Positions 34,614 to 43,238 of a stretch of 64,000 nt of DNA are shown here, one piece after another. The position numbers and the translations under genes are program-made. This DNA is from Virgibacillus_F flavescens (GTDB lineage Bacteria; Bacillota; Bacilli; Bacillales; Amphibacillaceae), in NCBI RefSeq assembly GCF_050574275.1, contig NZ_CP192260.1:930001-994000 (forward strand). The letters run 5' to 3'. The first letter of the stretch is position 1; every line of letters starts with the position of its first letter. Under the pieces are notes generated by a model. The model did no database searches. It had not been told where the DNA came from and saw nothing but the letters and a program-made list of their open reading frames with translations.

Positions 34614-34655
34614 AGAGCCCATGGAGTTTGAATACTCTAGGGGCTCTTTTTTTCG
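34614..34655 (+). terminator. terminator of the cstR operon
   Basis: Stem AGAGCCC/GGGCTCT with inner pairing GAGT/ACTC and seven T. Confidence 0.85.
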
Positions 34656-34664
34656 TTCAATTGT

Positions 34665-34850
34665 ATCGATGCCGTGTGCTTTGCTGCCGGATATCAATCT
34701 TGATAATCGCTTATCGATGCCAGCTTAGCTGATATCGATTCCGCCCACGAGTATATCGATCTCGGGAAAAATAATATCGCTTTCGAGAAAAATTTTATCC
34801 ACCGCGACTGAAAAAATATCGATGTAAACCGCGTCATTACGCAATACGCT
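34665..34850. repeat. 21-nt phased ATCGAT array no. 4
   Basis: ATCGAT-type cores at 34713, 34734, 34755, 34776, 34797, 34818 and 34839 are exactly 21 bases apart; less regular cores occur at 34665, 34693 and 34706. The array starts 10 bases after a terminator and ends about 80 bases before the next gene. Confidence 0.8.
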
Positions 34851-34931
34851 GCGAATCTTCAGATCAAAATAAAGGATTTTAGGATTATTCGTCGAAATTT
34901 AATAATATGCAAACAAAGGGAGTGTACATTA

Positions 34932-35792
34932 ATGACATTTTCAATCGTAGGTTTTGATCCGGTAACGAAAGAACTTGGTGTAGCTGTGCAATCGAAATTC
35001 CTGGGAGTGGGGTCAGTCGTACCATGGGCAAAGGCCGGCGTTGGCGCTGTAGCAACCCAGTCTTATGCGAACCCAGCATATGGTCCCGATGGGTTGAAGT
35101 TAATGGAAGGTGGCAATACCGCGCAGGAAACTGTCGATCTTTTGACCAGTCAGGATGAAGGAAAACCACTGCGTCAAGTTGGGGTTGTAGATGCGAAAGG
35201 AAATTCTGCCACATTTACTGGAGACCAGTGCTTTGATTGGGCTGGCGGGAAGGCAGGTACGTGTTATGCGGCTCAGGGGAATATACTGGTTGGAGCAGAC
35301 ACGGTAGAAGCTATGGCTAATACCTTTGAGGATGCACCTGGCACCCTGGCTGAGCGATTGTTAAAAGCACTTGATGCAGGTCAGGAGGCAGGCGGGGACA
35401 GTCGTGGAAGACAATCTGCTGCCATTTATGTTGTGAAGGAGAAAGGTGGATATCTGGAAGCGAATGATCGTTATATTGATTTACGTGTTGACGATCATCC
35501 AGATCCTATAAAAGAATTAATTCGCATCTACCATCTTCAGCAATTATATTTTGGGACAACGAAGAAAGAGAATATCATGAAAATAGAAGGTCCAACACGA
35601 GTGGAAATTCAATTTCAGTTATATCGCTTAGGCTTCATCGCGGAAGAGAAGGTGGACGATGAGACGCTGCATAAGGGATTAGTTTCGTTCATGCATGTGG
35701 AGAATTTTGAAGGCAGAGAACTGGAAAAAGGCAAGATAGATAAGGAAGTTCTTGATTTTATGAAAAGCAAAGAGGAGGATTTCAATGAGTGA
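34932..35792 (+). CDS. DUF1028 Ntn-hydrolase-like protein with C-terminal extension
   Basis: 286 residues. Residues 1-200 are the DUF1028 domain (TFSIVGFDPVTKELGVAVQSKFLGVGSVVPWAKAG, GNILVGADTVEAMANTF, GGDSRGRQSAAIYVV), related to Ntn hydrolases. The last 85 residues look like the putative peptidoglycan-binding domain often fused to it. There is no signal peptide, so the protein is probably cytosolic. The function is unknown. It overlaps the CDGSH gene by 8 bases. Confidence 0.82.
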   Translation: MTFSIVGFDPVTKELGVAVQSKFLGVGSVVPWAKAGVGAVATQSYANPAYGPDGLKLMEGGNTAQETVDLLTSQDEGKPLRQVGVVDAKGNSATFTGDQCFDWAGGKAGTCYAAQGNILVGADTVEAMANTFEDAPGTLAERLLKALDAGQEAGGDSRGRQSAAIYVVKEKGGYLEANDRYIDLRVDDHPDPIKELIRIYHLQQLYFGTTKKENIMKIEGPTRVEIQFQLYRLGFIAEEKVDDETLHKGLVSFMHVENFEGRELEKGKIDKEVLDFMKSKEEDFNE

Positions 35793-35985
35793 GAAAGCTC
35801 AAATAAAAGTGAATGATGACGGTTCATTACGAGTATCTGGTGATATTGAACTGATCGACGGTGAGGGAAATGCGTATACTACAAAGAAGGTTTTTTCATT
35901 ATGCCGTTGCGGCCACTCCTTCACAAAACCATACTGTGATGGAACCCATAAGAAAAAGGGGTTTGAGAGTAAAGTGAGAGTATAG
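35785..35985 (+). CDS. CDGSH iron-sulfur domain protein
   Basis: 66 residues. A short beta-rich N-terminal half is followed by the 2Fe-2S motif CRCGHSFTKPYCDGTHKKKGF: Cys40, Cys42, Cys51 and His55 are the three-Cys one-His ligands of the mitoNEET fold. Bacterial single-CDGSH proteins bind a redox-active, labile cluster of uncertain use. The ATGAGTGA overlap with the upstream stop means translation is coupled, so the cluster protein may serve the DUF1028 protein. Confidence 0.9.
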   Translation: MSEKAQIKVNDDGSLRVSGDIELIDGEGNAYTTKKVFSLCRCGHSFTKPYCDGTHKKKGFESKVRV

Positions 35986-36003
35986 AAGGACAATATAATT
36001 TAA

Positions 36004-36029
36004 GCTATCCCATTTCTAGCTGGGATAGC
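36004..36029. terminator. hairpin between convergent genes
   Basis: 9-bp stem GCTATCCCA/TGGGATAGC, loop TTTCTAGC; neither side has a strong T tail. Confidence 0.55.
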
Positions 36030-36051
36030 CTCAATTGGTGAAAAAATCTTA

Positions 36052-36576
36052 TTACTTAAACGACTTTGCGGTTGTAATTAGGTCTTTTTTTGTAATGTCC
36101 ACACTAGATCTTACCTGGTAGAATGTAAGGGTATAGTGGAGGTCATTTTCCTTCCATCTCAACTCTTTTTTCACCATCTCAGAATCTGAATCCGACTCAA
36201 AGTATTTTCCATCCAAATTACCTATTTTAACATGTTCGTAATCAATCGATGACCTCCCTCTTCCGCCATTCGTTATCATTACACTAATATGAGCACCGCT
36301 TTCTTCATAGAAATCAACAACTATTACGTCTATGGGTCTGTGTGGTAACGGACTGAATTCCGCTTTTTTAATAGGAATTGGCATGGTTGTGGGAAGTTTA
36401 GGGTTAAATTTTAAATCCAACTCTTTAATTTCTTTTTTCCATTCTGCATCAACTAAATGTTTGTTGTTTTTGTTGTTTTCAAGTTTATCATTATCATTTT
36501 CACTAGAGTTAACGGGACTGCAGCCTACAGTTAGAAATAATAAAGATAAGATTAAAATCGGAATAACTTTTTTCAC
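36052..36576 (-). CDS. lipoprotein of unknown function
   Basis: 174 residues. Lipoprotein signal MKKVIPILILSLLFLTVGC with Cys19 as the lipid site, an Asn/Asp/Glu/Lys linker (20-45), then a single mixed domain (LPHRPIDVIVVDFYEESGAHISVMI, WKENDLHYTLTFYQVRSSVD). It should sit on the outer face of the membrane. No family recognised. The gene is alone and convergent with the CDGSH gene. Confidence 0.72.
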   Translation of the reverse strand: MKKVIPILILSLLFLTVGCSPVNSSENDNDKLENNKNNKHLVDAEWKKEIKELDLKFNPKLPTTMPIPIKKAEFSPLPHRPIDVIVVDFYEESGAHISVMITNGGRGRSSIDYEHVKIGNLDGKYFESDSDSEMVKKELRWKENDLHYTLTFYQVRSSVDITKKDLITTAKSFK

Positions 36577-36942
36577 AATAAACGCTCCTTCATAACTGTT
36601 ATTTTATAGTATTATAAAAAGGCATATAGCGTACCTTCCATATTTTTTGTTCCTTGATAAGTCGAAAGGAAACTTCACTATTAGTATCGGATTCTAGTAC
36701 AAAACTTACAATTGCCACTTCTTGTTCCTCATATTCTCTTTCTTCGTAAGTTGTTTCCAACGACCCCTCCTTGTTCTATAACGTTATTAGTAAGACGCAG
36801 GTTTTTAAAAAGATGTTTCACTTTTGTACAAAACCAACCATGTAATAAAAATTCACATTATTGCTTAATTATTTGTCTTTATTTGTCGATAAAAGATATA
36901 TTGTCTGTTTTACGTAGTTTATAATGATTCGAGGTGAATTTT
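36577..36942. other. gene-free stretch between divergent genes
   Basis: AT-rich; should contain the promoters of the lipoprotein gene (left) and the GGDEF-EAL gene (right). I see no repeat, hairpin or ribosome-site-backed frame in it. Confidence 0.5.
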
Positions 36943-39213
36943 GTGAATGCACGGGCGTTTCCAGCGATTTTATTTATTATCATATATATAATCCTTTTCT
37001 ATTTTTGGCTTATCAGCTTTGGAAATGATATTAAGCTATTAACTATTGGTTTTTTATTTTTCTCTATAGTAGGTGGTGGAGTCAGCTTTTCTTGGTTGAT
37101 GAAATCGTTTCGGATAATTAAAACCAAACAACGGTACTTTTGGATGTGGATGGGCCTGGGAGTATTATTCTATACGCTAACTAATATCACTTGGTTCTTT
37201 GATCAGAACTTGCCAAATGTAACGAATCTGTTTATCTTATCATCTGATTATTTATGGTATATTTCATTCCTGCTTTTTGCAATTGCTTATGTATACCAAG
37301 CCAAAAGTGTAATAAGTAATCTTTCTATCATACCAGTAATTTTTAATATCGTTATTTTCATTAATGTAGCCATTTCGATAAACTTGTATTACATATTGGG
37401 TCCGCTTATAAACCATGCGGCTGTTTCAGAAGATGTTACCTTTATGACGTTAGCGTATCCGATCTATAATTTAGGTTTTTTATTTGCAGCAATCAGTATT
37501 TACTTCTTTTTAAAAGGGTTTAACCGTAAGTACGTTTCGTATATTATTGCAGCATTGATCATTCAAACGATTGCAGACTTTTTTTATACCTATCTGGTTA
37601 TCTTTGAAAAATATCAAGCAGGTTTAGTGGATCCGATATGGCAGGCAGTCATTTTACTGTTTGGACTGTCGAGTATAGTCGATCGAAAAAAGAATGTTAC
37701 ATCCCATTCGGAAGCGCAAAAACATGTCTATCGTTCACAAAATAGTTCTCTGCCATATGTAAGTGTATTGGTTTTACTCGTTCTGGTTATTATTAATTTT
37801 GCTAATGAATTAAATGCATTAATAATTGGACTCAGTATATCTTTCTTGTTAATCATAGCGAGACAAGTTTTTATAATGAAAACTAATACAAATTTAATAA
37901 AAAAATATAGAGAGTTAGCTCACTTTGATACATTAACAGGTCTATATAACCGTTGGAAATTTGAAGAAGATCTAGAGGTTATAATTAAGAAAGCGAAGCG
38001 GGAAGATAATACGGTCACATTGTTTCTGATGGATTTAAACCGGTTTAAATATATCAATGATACACTGGGCCATAGTTATGGAGATCGGGTGCTCATTGAA
38101 TTTGGATCCCGGTTAAAGAAGGTCACTGAAATTGGCGGAACGTTGTATCGAGTTGGTGGCGATGAATTTGCGATTGTTTTCTCAGAACAGTCTTGTCCGG
38201 AATGTATGCGAATGCTTAAAGAATTGGTGAAAAATCTAGATAAGCCGATTTATATAGAGGAGCACGAAATATCGATTGATCCCAGTATTGGTGTCAGCCT
38301 TTATCCTGATAATGGGGATACCATTGGAGATTTAATTGATAAGGCAGATGCAGCTATGTATTTTGCAAAAGAAAAAGGGAAGAAAGATTTTCAGTTTTAT
38401 AATGATGAAATAAACAGCCAGATTGCCAGAAAAAGATTACTCGAATCAAGCTTAATAAACGCTAGAGCAAATAACGAATTGGAACTGTACTATCAGCCAC
38501 AGAAGGATATTCAGACTGAAAAATTAATAGGAATGGAAGCCTTAATTCGCTGGAATCATCCTAACTTAGGATTAATACCACCTGGTGAGTTCATAACGCT
38601 AGCGGAGAAGACTGGACAAATTGTCTCAATTGGAGAATGGGTCCTGGAAACAGCTTGCAGGCAAAACAAGCTATGGCAGGATGCCGGTCACCAATATCTT
38701 TGTGTCTCGGTAAACGTATCTGCAATTCAGTTCAGAGATATTAAATTTCTTGATTTTGTTAAAAAAACGTTAGAAAAAACAGGACTTCATCCATCTTACT
38801 TAGAATTAGAAATCACAGAAAGTGTCATGCAGGATGCAGAAGAATCTATGACCATTCTTAGTAAACTTAAGAAAATCGGTGTGAGTGTTTCAATTGATGA
38901 CTTTGGTACGGGTTATTCGTCCTTGTATATGTTAAGGCAGTTGCCAATCGACACGATTAAAATCGATAAATCCTTCATTGATGATATTGTAGACCCGGAT
39001 AATCAGTCAATTGTAGAAACGATTATTAATATTGGGGATAACCTGAGATTGAAAGTGATCGCAGAAGGCATAGAGTCTATGGATCAATTAGATGTTCTTA
39101 AAAAGCAGGGGTGCAGTCTCGGTCAGGGATATCTTTTCAGTAAGCCTGTACCAGTCAAAGAATTTGATAGTATATTGCAGGCAGAAATAGATAGCTTGTA
39201 TACGATGGTGTAA
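36943..39213 (+). CDS. membrane GGDEF-EAL cyclic-di-GMP enzyme
   Basis: 756 residues. Residues 1-315 hold about nine membrane helices. A GGDEF domain follows (FDTLTGLYNRWKFEEDL, active site RVGGDEFAIVFS), then an EAL domain (GMEALIRWNHP, ELEITESVMQD, SIDDFGTGYSSLYMLRQLPIDTIKID, VIAEGIES). Both catalytic sites look intact, so it may make and break c-di-GMP. The product-inhibition RxxD site before GGDEF is absent (EIGG there). The start is GTG at 36943 with GAGGTG 6 bases upstream; an in-frame GTG at 36934 lies inside that site. Confidence 0.9.
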   Translation: MNARAFPAILFIIIYIILFYFWLISFGNDIKLLTIGFLFFSIVGGGVSFSWLMKSFRIIKTKQRYFWMWMGLGVLFYTLTNITWFFDQNLPNVTNLFILSSDYLWYISFLLFAIAYVYQAKSVISNLSIIPVIFNIVIFINVAISINLYYILGPLINHAAVSEDVTFMTLAYPIYNLGFLFAAISIYFFLKGFNRKYVSYIIAALIIQTIADFFYTYLVIFEKYQAGLVDPIWQAVILLFGLSSIVDRKKNVTSHSEAQKHVYRSQNSSLPYVSVLVLLVLVIINFANELNALIIGLSISFLLIIARQVFIMKTNTNLIKKYRELAHFDTLTGLYNRWKFEEDLEVIIKKAKREDNTVTLFLMDLNRFKYINDTLGHSYGDRVLIEFGSRLKKVTEIGGTLYRVGGDEFAIVFSEQSCPECMRMLKELVKNLDKPIYIEEHEISIDPSIGVSLYPDNGDTIGDLIDKADAAMYFAKEKGKKDFQFYNDEINSQIARKRLLESSLINARANNELELYYQPQKDIQTEKLIGMEALIRWNHPNLGLIPPGEFITLAEKTGQIVSIGEWVLETACRQNKLWQDAGHQYLCVSVNVSAIQFRDIKFLDFVKKTLEKTGLHPSYLELEITESVMQDAEESMTILSKLKKIGVSVSIDDFGTGYSSLYMLRQLPIDTIKIDKSFIDDIVDPDNQSIVETIINIGDNLRLKVIAEGIESMDQLDVLKKQGCSLGQGYLFSKPVPVKEFDSILQAEIDSLYTMV

Positions 39214-39225
39214 ATTTCACAAAGA

Positions 39226-39260
39226 AAAGTCCCGGACATCCGCCCGGGACTTTCGTTTTG
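39226..39260. terminator. bidirectional terminator
   Basis: 10-bp stem AAAGTCCCGG/CCGGGACTTT, loop ACATCCGC, T-rich ends, between convergent genes. Confidence 0.88.
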
Positions 39261-39264
39261 TTAT

Positions 39265-41640
39265 TTATTTGTAGATCATTACTTTACTAACAGTGTTGTC
39301 TTCGCTTTGACCAACAACACGGAACTTTAAGCCATGTTCCGGTACGTTGCGCCCTGCGTCAACTAACCCTGGATTACTCCAGTCTGCACTGTCACTAAAC
39401 AATGGAGTGCGTTTTGTGAAATTGTCCTTCATAGTAAGACCTAGTAAGTCTCTGTAATCAATGAACATTTTGTCTGTCTTATCAAGACTGAATGCCGCAT
39501 CGTGAAGTTGATAACGACTTGCAGCAACTGCACCATCACTCCAATTTAATGTGTGCTGGTCAGCGTCAACCACTCCAAGGAATCCTTCTCCAGGGTGCAA
39601 TCCAGTCCAGTTGTTGCTGTATGATTCGTCCACATACCATACAAGTAGACCTTCATCAAAGCTCATTAAGCTATCACCGCGGCGGATGTGTGCTAATCCC
39701 GAGTCTACACCATTGTGTGATCTCCACTCAAGCAGGTAATAGTTTTCTGAATAGAATTTACCTTGATCTTTTGAGAAACCTTCAAGCGTAAATGCAGTTT
39801 CACCTTCTGCATCGTCAAATAATACCTGAGATCCATCTACAGTTACTGAAATATCGTCAGCATATAAACCTGCTTCAATAGCCGCAACGTCGGTCCAGTA
39901 ATTAATTTTCACTTGGATGTTTTTCCCTGCGTACGCCGAAAGGTCAAACGATGCATCTACCCAACCATCAGATGAACCAGTAATTCCGAATCCAGGATTT
40001 TGATCATTTGGGTTAGTTGTTGTTGTAAGGTTACCTTCAACAGATACCCACTCATCAGATCCTTCTTCTTTTACTTGTACGGAAGCGTAATCCCAATCTG
40101 TTTCAATTTCATACCATGCTTTAAAATTAAATGAAGCGTTTGTTGCATTTGTTAAGTCAACAGAAGTAACCATTGAATTATCAAGGTTGTTTCCACTTCC
40201 ACTAAAGTACTCGTATTCACCACTGTACGGAGTATTAACGTCCGTCATTTTATCTGGTAAGTTAATACGAACAGCATCATTGTTTGTGCCTTTTGTAACA
40301 CCTTCATCAAGAAGTACTGTAGTACCCTCGCTTGTGATATCGTCTGCATGAAGTGTAGTTCCGCTTAACCAGTTACCACCATGCAAACCTTGAAGCATTT
40401 CTTTAGCGTATGCACTCATACCTGGAGGCTCAGTTCCTGGAATATCTCCAGCCCAGCTTCCGCCAGCCATTAGAGACCAGTACGAAACCGCTTCACCAGC
40501 ACCAGTGTACTGCGTGTCATATTCGTCAGGAAGACCTAAATCATGGCCGAATTCGTGAGCGAATACACCAGCAGCGCCATCTTCCGGCTCAATTGTGTAA
40601 TCATAAGCGCCAAGTTGACCACCAAAACGATCGCTATCAGAAGTGCCACCTGGTACAGCAACTAGTCCGCCTAAGTTCCAACGGTGCGACCAGATTGCAT
40701 CCCCACCTAATGAACCTCCACCAGCTTCTTCACCAACTCCAGCATGGATAACCATTAAGTGGTCGATGATTCCGTCTGGCTCAGCGTATACACCGTCAGC
40801 ATCGTAATCGTCACGATCCCAAACGTCATATTCACTTAAGTCAACATTTGGATCCTGGCCAGCTTTTGCAAGTGCTTCATATACTAACTCACGAGCGCGA
40901 GCATCGTTTCCGTCCGGTGCAGGTACGTTACCACCATAGTAAGCTGCTGGATGTTCAGCAGTATACCAGCCGGCAACTGTACCATCAACCGTGTAACTAT
41001 TACCTGATTGCTGTTCATAGTATTGTTTCATGGAAACAAGATTTTCACCATTAGGACCTTCATATCCATTTTCACCAAAGATCATGTTCTGGAAATGGTC
41101 ATGTGTATAATTTTCATACCACATGTCTGTTTCCTCTTTTGTAATCGAGCTAGCTTCATAATCTGGGAAGTCAATTGCAAGAACGAGAACCTTGTCGGAA
41201 CGAACTTCTCCGTTATAAGCTTCTTCCTGAACAGAGTCCACCTTATTTTTCTTTGCTTGACCAAGCTTGTTTCCCTTCCCGTTCTTCAAGCCATAGTCAT
41301 TCTTTTTCGAGTCATCCTTCATATTAGCGTCTAAGCCTTTTGGAAGCTTATCCTTCGTTCCTTTTTTAGCATTCTCAGCTTTGGCTTTTAGAAACTTTTT
41401 CAAAGCTTTATTAGCTTCTGCAGGCGTAGCATCCTTGGCTATAACACCACTTTCCTTGAGCATTTCTATTAATTTCTCATCGTTTGCGATACCCAAATCT
41501 ATTGGAGAACCAACTGACGATGTAACTTTTGCTGATAGATTATTGGAATCTGGTAAATTTGCTGTCGCTGCACTAACACTTAAAGAACTGAATCCTAGCG
41601 TAAGTGCCAATGTTGTAGAAAGAATCATTCCCTTTTTCAT
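39265..41640 (-). CDS. inhA: immune inhibitor A, M6-family secreted metalloprotease
   Basis: 791 residues. Signal peptide (1-25), a Lys-rich propeptide to about 145, and the catalytic domain with AHEFGHDLGLPDEYD: His362, Glu363, His366 and the downstream acidic ligand of the M6 zinc site. The C-terminal half holds MAM/jellyroll-like segments (FNFKAWYEIETDWDYASVQV). InhA proteases degrade host antimicrobial peptides in pathogenic Bacillus; in an environmental strain it more likely degrades extracellular protein. AGGAGG precedes the ATG. Confidence 0.92.
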   Translation of the reverse strand: MKKGMILSTTLALTLGFSSLSVSAATANLPDSNNLSAKVTSSVGSPIDLGIANDEKLIEMLKESGVIAKDATPAEANKALKKFLKAKAENAKKGTKDKLPKGLDANMKDDSKKNDYGLKNGKGNKLGQAKKNKVDSVQEEAYNGEVRSDKVLVLAIDFPDYEASSITKEETDMWYENYTHDHFQNMIFGENGYEGPNGENLVSMKQYYEQQSGNSYTVDGTVAGWYTAEHPAAYYGGNVPAPDGNDARARELVYEALAKAGQDPNVDLSEYDVWDRDDYDADGVYAEPDGIIDHLMVIHAGVGEEAGGGSLGGDAIWSHRWNLGGLVAVPGGTSDSDRFGGQLGAYDYTIEPEDGAAGVFAHEFGHDLGLPDEYDTQYTGAGEAVSYWSLMAGGSWAGDIPGTEPPGMSAYAKEMLQGLHGGNWLSGTTLHADDITSEGTTVLLDEGVTKGTNNDAVRINLPDKMTDVNTPYSGEYEYFSGSGNNLDNSMVTSVDLTNATNASFNFKAWYEIETDWDYASVQVKEEGSDEWVSVEGNLTTTTNPNDQNPGFGITGSSDGWVDASFDLSAYAGKNIQVKINYWTDVAAIEAGLYADDISVTVDGSQVLFDDAEGETAFTLEGFSKDQGKFYSENYYLLEWRSHNGVDSGLAHIRRGDSLMSFDEGLLVWYVDESYSNNWTGLHPGEGFLGVVDADQHTLNWSDGAVAASRYQLHDAAFSLDKTDKMFIDYRDLLGLTMKDNFTKRTPLFSDSADWSNPGLVDAGRNVPEHGLKFRVVGQSEDNTVSKVMIYK

Positions 41641-41906
41641 AAAATTCTTTTCCTCCTATTTTCTATAATATTTAACTGCCCTTAAATATTTCACTCTAAT
41701 ATGTAGACATCCCCTTCCAAATCATATTAATAGGTTAATAGAAATTAAACCTCTGTTGAAAGAAGTTTACTAACAATCTAATAATAAAGTCTAGAGTAAA
41801 TATTGTAAATATTTCAGACAAGATATATCAAAAATAGTGCAAATATACTGTTAATTCATAGGAAAATATACCCTTTTTTAACAATTTTCACAGAAATCCA
41901 GGAATG
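41641..41906. other. upstream region of inhA
   Basis: AT-rich promoter region for inhA. No repeat or recognised operator was seen before the terminator at 41907. Confidence 0.45.
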
Positions 41907-41944
41907 AAAAATAACCCAGGCATTTAAAGCGTGGGTTATTTTTG
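41907..41944. terminator. terminator of the YitT gene
   Basis: 10-bp stem AAATAACCCA/TGGGTTATTT with a 13-base loop and T tracts on both strands. Confidence 0.82.
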
Positions 41945-41998
41945 CATTTATGAAAGAAATACTTTCTTACGGTGCTAATAAGCCAAGTTTTCTAATAT
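41945..41998 (+). repeat. truncated relative of the hairpin element (copy 3)
   Basis: A small stem GAAAG...CTTTC is followed by ATAAGCCAAGTTTTCTAA, matching the 3' part of the elements at 614 and 26929. It lacks the TATAAAT loop and has no gene directly after it on the same strand. Confidence 0.45.
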
Positions 41999-42007
41999 GC
42001 ATGGTCG

Positions 42008-42916
42008 TTAGTGAATAGCTTTCTTCTTGAATCGTCCACCTTTTACATCATGAATGTTACCGATTGCCAAAAAGGCAGACTCGTCTTTATCTTCGACGAT
42101 GTTTTTCACTTTTGCTTCTTCAAGCCTCGTAATAACAGTGAATATCACTTTCTTTTCATCACCGGTATAGGCACCTTCCCCGTTCAGGTAAGTCACACCT
42201 CTACCTAGTCGAGCGTTTATAGCTTCTCCAATTTCCTTGTGCTGATCGCTGATAATCCATACAGATTTTGACTGGTCCAGTCCTTCGATTGTGATATCAA
42301 TTGTCTTAAAAGCTATAAAATAAGCAATCAATGAATACATTGCCTGTTCCCAGCCGAATACAAAACCTGCACTGCCTAAAATGAAGATATTAATAAACAT
42401 GACAACTTCGCCGACTGAAAAAGGGGTTGCTTTATTGAATATAATTGCCATAATCTCGGTTCCGTCGAGCGATCCTCCGTGGCGAATTACAAGGCCAACT
42501 CCAATACCAAGACATATCCCGCCGAAGACCGAAGCAAGCAGAAGGTCGTCTGTTAAGACTGGCACTGGATGAAAGAATGCTACACCGAGTCCAAGAATAA
42601 TATTTCCGACTAATGTTGTGAGTGCAAATGTTTTACCAATGTGTTTATATCCTATTACGAAAAAGGGGACGTTGAGAAGGACTAATAAAATTCCTAAATT
42701 TATGTTGGTTAAGTAGGAAGTGAGGATGGATATTCCGATGATTCCACCATCAATAATGTTGTTCGGAACTAAAAATATTTCTAATCCTACAGCAACTAAA
42801 ATTGCACCAAGTGGAACGAAAATAATTCGCTTTAATAATTTTGATCTTGTTAACTTTTTTTGACGGTTGGCATCTTGTATCTTAGTGAAATTCTGGGGCA
42901 TTTGTTCATCCTGCAT
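42008..42916 (-). CDS. YitT family membrane protein (DUF161/DUF2179)
   Basis: 302 residues. About five or six membrane helices occupy 30-215 (VPLGAILVAVGLEIFLVPNNIIDGGIIGISIL, FGGICLGIGVGLVIRHGGSLDGTEIMA), followed by a C-terminal DUF2179 domain (VIFTVITRLEEAKVKNIVEDKDESAFLAIGNIHDVKGGRF). This is the standard YitT layout. Bacillaceae carry many paralogues; the transported substrate is not established. GGAGG precedes the ATG. Confidence 0.9.
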   Translation of the reverse strand: MQDEQMPQNFTKIQDANRQKKLTRSKLLKRIIFVPLGAILVAVGLEIFLVPNNIIDGGIIGISILTSYLTNINLGILLVLLNVPFFVIGYKHIGKTFALTTLVGNIILGLGVAFFHPVPVLTDDLLLASVFGGICLGIGVGLVIRHGGSLDGTEIMAIIFNKATPFSVGEVVMFINIFILGSAGFVFGWEQAMYSLIAYFIAFKTIDITIEGLDQSKSVWIISDQHKEIGEAINARLGRGVTYLNGEGAYTGDEKKVIFTVITRLEEAKVKNIVEDKDESAFLAIGNIHDVKGGRFKKKAIH

Positions 42917-43238
42917 ATTTTTCCTCCTATATATATTTTCACCAGTTTATAAATGTTGCTACATCACTAGTATACCACCGATTTTTGAAATTTTGTACGA
43001 ATTAACCTTGGTTCCACCTTCTCCAGTTTGGTTTAGATTGCTGTTTAAATGATTGATAGAGTCAAAGTTAGGGTAAACTGTAGCTTATAAAGTTAGTTGT
43101 AGAAATTTTTTGAAATTAAATACTTTAAAAGCCATTTATAACGTATAATAAGAATACAAACAATGTGTCGAATATATTTGATTTGGCATAGAGTATTGAA
43201 TAATCAGATGTGTTATTTTGGCATAAGGAGAGGTCCAT
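42917..43238. other. divergent promoter region between YitT and the papain-like gene
   Basis: No gene seen. TATAAT at 43144-43149 is a possible -10 for the 43239 gene, although no good -35 stands before it. Confidence 0.4.

Noticed and set aside
39492..41668. Many rightward frames across the inhA gene
   Set aside because: All lie opposite the intact M6 protease frame, lack ribosome sites and have no recognisable motifs.
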